A stretch of 5,929 nt of DNA from CAZFAP01 sp964516325 (GTDB lineage Bacteria; Auribacterota; JABMQX01): the NCBI GenBank assembly GCA_964516325.1, contig CAZFAP010000228.1, forward strand, positions 1 to 5,929, given 5' to 3'. The position numbers were made by a program, and so were the translations under genes. Below, one piece after another: positions 1 through 5,928 of the stretch. Each line of letters starts with the position of its first letter. The stretch's first letter is position 1. The notes below the pieces were generated by a model that was not told the DNA's origin, ran no database searches, and worked only from the letters and a program-made list of their open reading frames with translations.

Positions 1-45
1 TAAAAGAAAGAAAACCGTCAGAACCTTGCTTCTGCTTACGTACAT
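1..45 (-). CDS. 5' end of a gene leaving the window (secreted or membrane protein N-terminus)
   Basis: Reading leftwards from an ATG at 45-43, 15 codons are open to the window edge and encode MYVSRSKVLTVFFLL. This is a short basic start followed by a hydrophobic stretch, as at the beginning of a signal peptide or membrane anchor. A clear Shine-Dalgarno (AAAGGAG, complement of 52-58) sits 6 nt before the ATG, which is the main reason to believe in the gene. It would be divergent from the PEP-CTERM gene, with about 800 bp between the two starts. The product cannot be identified from 15 residues. No convincing promoter was found upstream of it; TTGTCA (complement of 94-99) is -35-like but lacks a matching -10. 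An antisense open frame on the plus strand (about 2-97) has no visible start and is less likely. Confidence 0.5.
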   Translation of the reverse strand, partial: MYVSRSKVLTVFFLL

Positions 46-51
46 GATGCG

Positions 52-58
52 CTCCTTT
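52..58 (-). promoter_or_regulatory. Ribosome binding site for the left-edge gene
   Basis: The complement reads AAAGGAG, a near-perfect anti-16S match, with a 6-nt spacer to the ATG at 45-43. It is the strongest single piece of evidence that translation starts here. Confidence 0.5.
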
Positions 59-493
59 CCTTGCAGTGAAAACTCGAAAGGTAAAAAGCCGACTTGACAA
101 ACGCCCGGTACTTTGGGCGCAACGATGCTGGGGAAAGAGATAGGACGGACTTGCCTGCGAGAAGATTTCGTGGTGACCTGTCAGAGTACATTTACCCCCC
201 ACGGGTCAAAATAAGGAAAAAGGTGCTCGAGTTCGGTCACAAACTACCGCACCCTTGTCGAAGAGAATTGGCTTTCCTCCTCGTCAGAGATTGTGCGTAC
301 GCTTCTCTTTTTGAGGGACAAGCGAGACTTCTTGGACTCACCCTCAAATTAAACGCCCGCAACTTGCCACAAATCTCCACGACATGTCAAGTCTTTTTTT
401 TCGCTTTTTGTGCGCACCATGCGAAAGGCAACACCGTCCCCAAACGGACGCCCTCCCAGGGGAAACCCCGGCAGACCGAACACCCGAGTAAGA

Positions 494-690
494 ACGCGGT
501 GTGCAAGGCGATGGCCTGCCGCGTGGGCTCCCGATGAGAAATGCGACACAAGTCAAGCAGTAACCGCGCGTCATTGCGGAGTTCCAGGGGCCTCCCAGGA
601 AGGCTCATTGGAGACAATGCGCCTTGAAAACAGCGCGGTATCCAGCGCTACAGGCGCAGATTATGCTTCTAACCGGGCATTCCGCAGGTT
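494..690. other. Cluster of nested inverted repeats, possible structured RNA
   Basis: Four foldable units follow one another. At 494-524, ACGCGG pairs with CCGCGT around an inner AGGC/GCCT stem (506-509, 514-517). At 568-622, GCG-T-CATTG (568-576) pairs with CAATGCGC (615-622) around TTCC/GGAA and GGG/CCC (582-601). At 618-658, TGCGCCT pairs perfectly with AGGCGCA (652-658) around an inner AGCGCGG...CC-A-GCGCT hairpin (632-649). At 671-690, AACC pairs with GGTT. The second and third units share bases 618-622, so they exclude each other. I do not recognise a known RNA family and the strand is undetermined. GC-rich DNA makes short stems by chance, so confidence is low. Confidence 0.3.
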
Positions 691-761
691 GACGCTATCT
701 CATGGTGGCAGGGCAAGCGGAGGAACGCAAAAAGACGACGAAAATTCTTCGGTTTTTTTCC

Positions 762-790
762 TTGACAAAGAAAAGGTGAAGTGGTAAACA
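762..790 (+). promoter_or_regulatory. Sigma70-type promoter of the PEP-CTERM gene
   Basis: A perfect -35 TTGACA (762-767) is followed after 17 bp by TAAACA (785-790), a weak -10 that is backed by an extended -10 TG at 782-783. Transcription would start near 797, giving a leader of about 45 nt before the ATG at 844. The T7 run just upstream (753-759) could insulate the promoter from upstream transcription. Confidence 0.6.
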
Positions 791-830
791 CTTGGCAAAC
801 TCTGGCGAATTATCAGGCGGTCCCGCAACA

Positions 831-837
831 AAGGGGG
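831..837 (+). promoter_or_regulatory. Ribosome binding site that fixes the PEP-CTERM start
   Basis: AAGGGGG ends 6 nt before the ATG at 844. The same frame can be extended to a GTG at 781, but that codon lies between the -35 and -10 of the promoter, has no Shine-Dalgarno, and would bury the signal peptide behind 21 residues. The start at 844 is therefore preferred. Confidence 0.75.
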
Positions 838-843
838 TATGAA

Positions 844-1572
844 ATGTATAAGAATTTAGTGTTTGCAGTTGTCGTAGCAGTCCTTCTTGTCCCCTCGGCT
901 TTCTGCTGGGAGTATAGAGCTACTTTCGATACGGACGAGGGGGCGAAATACTTCGATAACGACACGGGCGCCGGGACTTCGGTTGCGCCGTCCGGTGGAG
1001 TGTTGTCGGTCGCATATCCCAACTACGCGGCCTTCTCCTGGAGATACGTGTTTGTGGACAAGGACGCGACGAATCCGGACATGGGGCCGAACCTGAGTTT
1101 CCCCCAGGGCGGGAGCGTCCAGGCGAAGTTGTCCTATACCGGGATGGCGCCGACGTTCGCGTTCTTCTTCCTGGCGGGCGGGGGTAACGCGGGCGATGAC
1201 CTCATTTACATTAGCGGCGCCCAGGGCGGATCGCAGACGTTCTGGGGTACGGCGGGCAACCCCCTGACCATCACGCCGAGCATGCAGTGGACGGCGAAGG
1301 TTGACTTCAACACCTCGAATTTCTCCGTTTTCGACGTTGGCCCCCAGCACAACACCCGCCGAGGGACGTCGGATTCGTGGGCAACGACGATGTCAGGTGT
1401 GGATGCGTTCGGGGTTGCGTTGGGGTATTTTGGGAATCCGGGGAGTTCGACATTGAACATTGACGAGTTTGTCGTGACGCCGGAGCCGAGTCTTCTTCTT
1501 CTGGGCGGTCCTCTGGCTGGATTTTTGGGATGGAGGATTCGGCGAAGAAGCAGGGCCCCGGCAAAAGCTTGA
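844..1572 (+). CDS. PEP-CTERM sorting-domain protein, secreted
   Basis: The protein has 242 residues. Residues 1-21 form a signal peptide: short basic start, hydrophobic core at about 5-16, and A-F-C before a likely cut at 21/22. This is not a good lipobox because Phe is at -1. The mature part is rich in Gly, Ser, Thr and aromatics and has no Cys. Its alternating pattern and the IDEF strand at 206-209 just before the anchor suggest a beta-sandwich of the ConA/laminin-G type, which is inference. The C-terminus is a classical PEP-CTERM signal: PEP at 213-215, a hydrophobic helix at about 216-230, then the basic cluster RIRRRSR at 231-237. In this family, exosortase (EpsH/XrtA type) recognises and cleaves the signal, so the product should end up at the surface or in the extracellular matrix. 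No exosortase is in the window. The ligand or function is unknown. Promoter and terminator suggest a single-gene unit. Confidence 0.9.
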   Translation: MYKNLVFAVVVAVLLVPSAFCWEYRATFDTDEGAKYFDNDTGAGTSVAPSGGVLSVAYPNYAAFSWRYVFVDKDATNPDMGPNLSFPQGGSVQAKLSYTGMAPTFAFFFLAGGGNAGDDLIYISGAQGGSQTFWGTAGNPLTITPSMQWTAKVDFNTSNFSVFDVGPQHNTRRGTSDSWATTMSGVDAFGVALGYFGNPGSSTLNIDEFVVTPEPSLLLLGGPLAGFLGWRIRRRSRAPAKA

Positions 1573-1597
1573 TTGGCATCCTGTAACTTGATTGAGC

Positions 1598-1632
1598 GAA
1601 AGGGAGGATAATATCCTCCCTTTCTTGTTTTT
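1598..1632 (+). terminator. Intrinsic terminator after the PEP-CTERM gene
   Basis: A perfect 12-bp stem (1598-1609 with 1613-1624) closes a 3-nt AAT loop and is followed by TTGTTTTT (1625-1632). It lies 26 bp after the stop codon. It should end most transcription from the PEP-CTERM gene and separate it from the TPR gene. The stem is nearly symmetrical, but the other side has only a short A-rich run (1599-1601), so the main direction is plus. Confidence 0.9.
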
Positions 1633-1651
1633 CCACGCGGTTTCTGATAAT
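1625..1651 (+). promoter_or_regulatory. Possible weak promoter for the plus-strand TPR gene
   Basis: GATAAT (1646-1651) matches the -10 consensus at five of six positions. The best upstream -35 is TTGTTT (1625-1630) with a short 15-bp spacer, and it overlaps the terminator T-tract. Because a strong terminator precedes the TPR gene, some promoter must lie between 1632 and 1709. This is the best candidate visible, but it is weak. Confidence 0.3.
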
Positions 1652-1708
1652 TATTCATGCGGCGCGGCGCACCCCCACAAACGACAACATAAGGATTGAG
1701 AAGGCACT

Positions 1709-3661
1709 ATGGCGAACGCAGACCGTGATGAGATGCCCGAATATGGCACGCGGCCCAGACGGAAGAAGTTGAGGACGGCGCTGATCGCCGCAGGGATTAT
1801 TGTTGTTGCGGTCGGCGCGGCATACGGGGTGTATAAGCTCATCCAAACCCATTCTCCGAGAGTCGTCCGGGAGAGATACCTCGAAGACGCGAAGAAGTTC
1901 TCGCGCGCGGGGAAGTTTGCGGAGTCGCTTGAGATGCTGAGAAAGGCGCGCGACCTGGCGCCGGACGACGTGAACATAAGGCGAGCGATTGTTGACACCC
2001 ACCTCAACCTGGGAGACATTCTCGGCGCCATCCAGGAACTCGAGGCGCATCTTCAGGTAGGTCCGGACGATGTGCGCAACCGACTCCGGTTAGGGGACCT
2101 CTACCGGATGTCGGGGAATATCTACAGGGCGAAAGAAGTGGCCGCCGAGATATTACGAAAGAATCCGAGAAACGTTGCGGCGCTTGCGCTGGAGGCTCAA
2201 TGTTACTACGCGGAAGGGCAGATGGCGGCGGCAATCCGGAATATGAGCACGATCGTTGACATCGCCCCGACGTTTCCGCCCGGGTATCAGGCGCTGGCAC
2301 AACTGTATCTCGCCCAGGGAAATAAAGAGGAGGCGGAGAAGGGGCTGAGACGAGCGGTCGCCGCGAGCGTGAACGACGTAACGCCGATGGTTGCGCTTGC
2401 CACTTTCTACGCCCAGGAACACCGGTACGAAGATGCGGAGCGGGCTTTTCTTTCGGCCATCGAGACGGATGCGAGATCGGATTTTGCACGGCTGCGGTTC
2501 GCGGCGTTTCTGCGGGGAATCCATCAACTGGAAAGAGCGCTGAGCCAGTACCAGGTGGCTTTGACGCTCAACATGGACAGCATCGAAGCGCTGAGAGGAT
2601 GCACGCAAATTTGCATCGCCATAAATCAGATTGACAGAGCAAAGGAATATCTTTCCGACCTGCTGGAGAAGGCGCCGGGAAAGCCGTTCCCGATTTACCA
2701 GCGTGCGATCATCAGCCTGCTCGAGGGAAAAAGGAAGGAAGCCATACGGGACCTGAAGGAGGTAACGAAGAAAATGCCCAAATGGGCGTCTGCTCATTAT
2801 TTGCTCGGGCTGGCCTATACGATGGAGAATAACTTGCGGGCGGCGAGAGAGTCGCTCCTGGAGGCTCTCCGACAGCAGCCCACATTCGCGATGGCGCACA
2901 TGCTGCTGGCGGAAATACAGTTTGCTCTCGGCCAGCACAAGGAAGCGATCGAAACCGCCGAGAAGGTGGTCAGCGAGCAGGCGAACAACCTGTACGCAAA
3001 CCTGCTGCTGGGCAGGCTTTACCTCGCCGAGAAGGATGTCGAGAAGGCCGAGACTTTTTTCACCAAATCGGTGGAGCTGGACGAGAGGTCAGTGTTCGGC
3101 AGGCTGATTCTCGGCGGCATCTATCAGGGAAGGGCAGAGTACGAGAGGTCGCTCCAGATGTACACCGAGGTTGTCAACGCCAATCCGGACTTTGCCCCCG
3201 CGTATTATTACTTAGGGCTTCTGTACCGGAAAATGGACGAGCCCGAGAAGGCAATGGAGGAGTACAAGAAGGCGGTCGAAAAAGACGCGACCTTCTTTCC
3301 TGCTATCAATAATCTTGCCTATATGTACGCGGAGGAAGGAAGGGACCTCGACGAAGCGCTGCGGATCATTGAACCGCTCGCGGAGAGATACCCCGACGAG
3401 CCTGCGCTTCAGGACACGCTCGCGTGGATTTTTTACAGAAAGGGGCGCATCAGAGAAGCGCTCGCAACGGTGAACAAGGTGCCCCCAACGGCGAGAGAGC
3501 AGGTTCCAGAGGCGTCGTATCACCGGGGGGTGATCCTCTTCCACGCGGGCGAGCTTTCGGAAGCTAAGGTGGAATTGCAGAGGGCCCTGGAGAAGATAAC
3601 GGAGCCCGGCAAGGTGCAGGAAATCCGCGGGCTTCTCTCTCAGTTGGGCTCTTCGACCTAA
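1709..3661 (+). CDS. Membrane-anchored TPR-array protein (PrsT-like architecture)
   Basis: The protein has 650 residues. A short charged N-terminus (1-22, ending in RRKKLR) precedes one transmembrane helix at about 24-42, so the topology should be N-in with the rest in the periplasm. From about residue 54 to 645 the sequence runs as about 17 consecutive 34-residue TPR units with typical positions (for example YYYLGLLYRKMDEPEKAMEE in unit 14), giving a long superhelix for protein contacts. No enzymatic motif is visible. The start is supported by GAGAAGG at 1698-1704, 4 nt before the ATG. The end (DTLAW, then YH and KVQEI motifs) resembles TPR proteins of PEP-CTERM systems such as PrsT, but PrsT is a lipoprotein and this one has no Cys near the N-terminus. 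It is a full-length paralog of the convergent gene at 3723-5699. A scaffold role in export or biofilm-polymer assembly is inference. Confidence 0.85.
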   Translation: MANADRDEMPEYGTRPRRKKLRTALIAAGIIVVAVGAAYGVYKLIQTHSPRVVRERYLEDAKKFSRAGKFAESLEMLRKARDLAPDDVNIRRAIVDTHLNLGDILGAIQELEAHLQVGPDDVRNRLRLGDLYRMSGNIYRAKEVAAEILRKNPRNVAALALEAQCYYAEGQMAAAIRNMSTIVDIAPTFPPGYQALAQLYLAQGNKEEAEKGLRRAVAASVNDVTPMVALATFYAQEHRYEDAERAFLSAIETDARSDFARLRFAAFLRGIHQLERALSQYQVALTLNMDSIEALRGCTQICIAINQIDRAKEYLSDLLEKAPGKPFPIYQRAIISLLEGKRKEAIRDLKEVTKKMPKWASAHYLLGLAYTMENNLRAARESLLEALRQQPTFAMAHMLLAEIQFALGQHKEAIETAEKVVSEQANNLYANLLLGRLYLAEKDVEKAETFFTKSVELDERSVFGRLILGGIYQGRAEYERSLQMYTEVVNANPDFAPAYYYLGLLYRKMDEPEKAMEEYKKAVEKDATFFPAINNLAYMYAEEGRDLDEALRIIEPLAERYPDEPALQDTLAWIFYRKGRIREALATVNKVPPTAREQVPEASYHRGVILFHAGELSEAKVELQRALEKITEPGKVQEIRGLLSQLGSST

Positions 3662-3711
3662 CCTGCCTGGACCGGAGTCGGATTTCCACTGCGACGAAAC
3701 AACGAACCTCA

Positions 3712-3731
3712 ACCGGGAACCGCTACCCGGT
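3712..3731. terminator. Weak hairpin between the convergent TPR genes
   Basis: ACCGGG (3712-3717) and CCCGGT (3726-3731) form a 6-bp stem with an 8-nt loop that contains the stop codon of the minus-strand gene. On the plus side, TTTT follows at 3739-3742 after a 7-nt gap; on the minus side there is no clear T-run. It might help end transcription of either gene but is far from a canonical terminator. The 61-bp gap holds nothing better. Confidence 0.22.
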
Positions 3732-5699
3732 GATCCCCTTTTCGTGAACGATTTCGTCGAGAGTCTCCTGGATTTCCTGAACCTTCGGAAGTCTCCGTAC
3801 CCAGCGGGCCGCCTTCTCGAACTCCCTGCGAGCCTCGGCTGTCCTGCCTTTACTGAATAAAGCCATCGCGTAGTGATAGACAATTTGCGGACGAGCATCC
3901 CTTTCCGCTTCGGGGATCAGTTCCAGGACCACGATGGCTTTGTCAAACTCCCTGCGTTCATAGAAGACGGTGCTGAGCGTGTCGAGCAAGACGTGGTTGT
4001 TCGGGAACCTCTGAAGCAGCGTCTGCGCGAGGGCGGCGGCATCGGCGTTCTCGCCCCCGGACTTGACATAGGCCTCGGCAAGACTTCGACCCGCGACGGC
4101 GAAATTGGGGTCTCGTTTGAGGGCGTTTTCGAAATTGCTCATGGAAAGGACCGGCTCGCCCATTTTCTCGTAGAGAAGTCCGAGCAGATAGGAAGGCAAC
4201 GGAGATCTGGCGTCGGCAGCGATTGCGAGTTCGTATTGGGCTACGGCTCGATCGTTCTTGCCGATCCTCTTATAGACTTCGCCCAGCAAGAGCTGGGGAT
4301 AGCTCCTTTTTTCGTCGAGCTGGGCAAGCTTCGTGAACGGAGCTTCCGCCTGGGTCGGATCGTTGCGGGAGAAATGGACTCTCCCCCGGAGAAGATGAGC
4401 GAGCGGGTTATCCTTTTCCTTTTCAGGGAGCTTATCGAGGCTTTCGAGGGCGCGGTCGTACTCGGCGAGATTCAGCGCTAGTTCAGCCAATAAAAGGCGT
4501 GGACGGCCGAACGTCAGGTCCTTGGCCGCCTGTTCGAGAGTCTTCTCGGCTTCCCGCAACTGATGACCGAGAAGATACGCATAGGCAAGAAGGAAACGGG
4601 CGGGAGCATACGTAGGGTTTTCCTTCGCAACAAGCAGGAAGTCAGCCTCCGCCCTGGCCATATCTTTGTTGTAGAGAGCGAGAATGCCCCGGAAATAACG
4701 TCCAAAGGTATCGGAAGACTGTTCCCACAAAAGGCGGTCAATGTACCTTCTCGCTGACTCCAGGTCGCCAGTGGCGAGGCTCAGTCCCGCGATTCCTCGG
4801 AGAGCGAAAAGGTTCTTGGAGTTTATGCGGTCCAGAATATCGGAGTACTGTCGGATGGCGTCGGGAAACCGGCGTAAGTCCTCGTTCCTGTAGAAGTCCG
4901 CGAGGTGGAGGCGAACGTCGGGGTCGTTCGCAGCCAGTTCCACCATCTTCTTGTACTCGCTCTCCGCATCGTCAAAGCGCTTCTGAAGGCGGTAGAAGTC
5001 GGCGAGGTTCTTGTGCGGTTGAACCTTGTCGGGGCTGGCTTTGACCGCTTCGAGCAACTTCTGCTCATACTCGGGATTCGCGCGGAGGGTTTCCGCCGGA
5101 GTCTCGAGGTCGTACCGGGAAAAGGTCGCGGGAAGAATCCCTGTGATCATGCTCACTTCGATGACGGGGTGGTTGGCGTCGGTTTCCTCGTAATCGCACT
5201 GGGCGGACATGATCAGAGCGACCACGTTGTCCGGCTCTTTTTCGAGAACAGCGTCAACGAGTTCGGCGGAACGAGCGATGTTCTTGGCAAGGAGATGAAG
5301 CGAAGCGAGCGTCAACTGAATCTGGGTGTCCTCCGGCTTCGCCTTCAGGCATCGGTGGTATTCTGCGACGGCTTCCGGAAGGTCGCCGGACCGGAGGATG
5401 GTTTGCGCCAGGGACCTCCTCACGTCGAGGTCATTCGGCTTCAAGGAGAGGGCCTTCCTGTACACGTCAATCGCCTTGGCTAACTCTCCGTCGGCGACGA
5501 AGGCGGCCGCGGCTTCCTTGTACTTCACGAAACGAAGCTTCTTCCCCTGGAGCATCGGCGCCCCAACTCGAACGATTAGCAAAGCCACCCCCACGACGAG
5601 GACAGACACCAGCAGGATCAGCCCCCATTTGAGCGCGGCGCGACCTTCCGTATCCTCGCGTGCTCTTGCGCTCTCTCCAGCTCCGTTATCAAATGCCAT
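3723..5699 (-). CDS. Second membrane-anchored TPR-array protein, paralog of the facing gene
   Basis: The protein has 658 residues. An acidic/polar N-terminus (1-22) is followed by one transmembrane helix at about 25-43 and then TPR units from about residue 57 to near the C-terminus, for example KLRFVKYKEAAAAFVADGEL opening unit 1. Topology should match the paralog: a cytoplasmic stub and a large periplasmic TPR domain. Residues 173-209 do not fit the TPR consensus, although units 1-3 before and those after do. AAAGG (complement of 5705-5709) lies 5 nt before the ATG and supports the start. The C-terminal block shares a pattern with the facing gene: DTL-x3-FY, then R-x3-P, YH, LF-x2-G, EA and KVQEI. 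There is no lipobox and no catalytic motif. A promoter at 5824-5852 and a leader hairpin at 5728-5757 lie upstream. The likely role is a periplasmic scaffold; the partner is unknown. Confidence 0.85.
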   Translation of the reverse strand: MAFDNGAGESARAREDTEGRAALKWGLILLVSVLVVGVALLIVRVGAPMLQGKKLRFVKYKEAAAAFVADGELAKAIDVYRKALSLKPNDLDVRRSLAQTILRSGDLPEAVAEYHRCLKAKPEDTQIQLTLASLHLLAKNIARSAELVDAVLEKEPDNVVALIMSAQCDYEETDANHPVIEVSMITGILPATFSRYDLETPAETLRANPEYEQKLLEAVKASPDKVQPHKNLADFYRLQKRFDDAESEYKKMVELAANDPDVRLHLADFYRNEDLRRFPDAIRQYSDILDRINSKNLFALRGIAGLSLATGDLESARRYIDRLLWEQSSDTFGRYFRGILALYNKDMARAEADFLLVAKENPTYAPARFLLAYAYLLGHQLREAEKTLEQAAKDLTFGRPRLLLAELALNLAEYDRALESLDKLPEKEKDNPLAHLLRGRVHFSRNDPTQAEAPFTKLAQLDEKRSYPQLLLGEVYKRIGKNDRAVAQYELAIAADARSPLPSYLLGLLYEKMGEPVLSMSNFENALKRDPNFAVAGRSLAEAYVKSGGENADAAALAQTLLQRFPNNHVLLDTLSTVFYERREFDKAIVVLELIPEAERDARPQIVYHYAMALFSKGRTAEARREFEKAARWVRRLPKVQEIQETLDEIVHEKGITG

Positions 5700-5928
5700 T
5701 TTCGCCTTTCAGAATGCTGCGTCTCACGGGGGACACCATGCTTATATGGTGTCCCCCCAGGCAAAGACAATGCTCAGTAGCTGAACCACACCGCGCGGTT
5801 AGCCCTGCCGCCCCAGCAGGCTCAATATAATCCGCCAGCCTCCTCAAGTCAAGCCGAAGCTTGCTGCGGGTGTCGCTGTATTTCAGGGGTTTCCCGTTCC
5901 GCGCACGACCGGTACGAGCCCACTCTGA
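5689..5928 (-). CDS. Possible 3' end of an upstream gene (open frame from window edge)
   Basis: One minus-strand frame is open for 79 codons from the window edge to a TGA at 5691-5689, which overlaps the ATG of the TPR gene by a few bases in another frame. Its first 40 or so residues look protein-like, with basic and amphipathic segments such as KLRLDLRRLADYIEP. The last third, which spans the hairpin, does not. No internal start is credible, so a real gene would begin outside the window. Against it, the frame runs through a good promoter and a palindrome, and a 79-codon stop-free run can occur by chance at this GC. I recognise no family. Confidence 0.25.
   Translation of the reverse strand, partial: SEWARTGRARNGKPLKYSDTRSKLRLDLRRLADYIEPAGAAGLTARCGSATEHCLCLGGHHISMVSPVRRSILKGENGI
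5728..5757 (-). repeat. Perfect 12-bp inverted repeat in the leader of the minus-strand TPR gene
   Basis: GGGGGACACCAT (5728-5739) and ATGGTGTCCCCC (5746-5757) pair perfectly around a 6-nt loop. The foot of the hairpin is 28 nt before the ATG at 5699. No T-tract follows on either strand, so it is not an intrinsic terminator. It lies within the transcript predicted from the promoter at 5824-5852. Possible readings are a leader RNA structure affecting translation or stability, a protein-binding site, or a REP-type dispersed palindrome. Confidence 0.75.
5824..5852 (-). promoter_or_regulatory. Sigma70-type promoter for the minus-strand TPR gene
   Basis: On the minus strand, TTGACT (complement of 5847-5852) is followed by exactly 17 bp and TATATT (complement of 5824-5829). 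Each hexamer matches the consensus at five of six positions. Initiation near 5817 would give a leader of about 118 nt that includes the 12-bp hairpin. A caveat is that the same stretch is open in one frame that might be coding. Confidence 0.6.

Larger units (their letters stand above)
46..761. other. Long intergenic region without a recognisable gene
   Basis: Open frames exist here (94-537 and 410-787 on plus, several on minus), but none has a Shine-Dalgarno, a credible composition or a recognisable domain. Their translations are rich in Arg, Pro and Cys, as expected of chance frames. The first begins with TTG inside a TTGACA hexamer. I see no tRNA, rRNA, RNase P, tmRNA or SRP RNA hallmark. 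The region does hold a T8 tract at 393-400 and an 8-bp inverted repeat, TTTGAGGG at 310-317 with CCCTCAAA at 341-348. A cluster of stronger inverted repeats at 494-690 is listed separately. It could be a regulatory divergent region, a non-coding RNA locus or decayed coding sequence. Confidence 0.6.

Noticed and set aside
94..122. TTGACA at 94-99 as a plus-strand promoter
   Set aside because: No -10-like hexamer lies at 15-19 bp (the sequence there is GGGCGCA-like), and no gene follows.
94..537. 147-codon plus-strand open frame
   Set aside because: It starts with TTG inside a TTGACA hexamer, has no Shine-Dalgarno and a low-plausibility composition, and matches no recognisable family.
659..692. 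Integron attC-like site (CTAACC ... GGTTGA)
   Set aside because: Only a 4-bp AACC/GGTT pairing is present. The R/L box arrangement is absent, and no integron integrase or cassette is in view.
600..760. Cyclic-di-GMP (GEMM) riboswitch upstream of the PEP-CTERM gene
   Set aside because: A GCAA...ACGCAAA-like string at 713-728 recalls part of the motif, but the required paired elements and tetraloop could not be built. The promoter also lies downstream, so the element would not be in the PEP-CTERM leader.
410..787. 125-codon plus-strand open frame
   Set aside because: It is rich in Arg and Pro, runs through the cluster of inverted repeats and the PEP-CTERM promoter, and has no ribosome binding site.
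781..843. GTG at 781 as the start of the PEP-CTERM gene
   Set aside because: It lies between the promoter hexamers and lacks a Shine-Dalgarno. The ATG at 844 has AAGGGGG at the right distance and begins a proper signal peptide.
895..910. Lipobox in the PEP-CTERM protein (S-A-F-C at 18-21)
   Set aside because: Phe at -1 is not accepted by the usual lipoprotein signal; ordinary signal peptidase cleavage after A-F-C is more likely.
3873..4481. 202-codon plus-strand open frame, and other long frames inside the TPR genes (for example 2153-2938 minus, 4905-5483 plus)
   Set aside because: They lie antisense to well-supported TPR coding sequence with clear repeat periodicity, and are shadows caused by GC-rich codon use.
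5728..5757. Palindrome as an intrinsic terminator
   Set aside because: There is no U-tract on either side in either direction.
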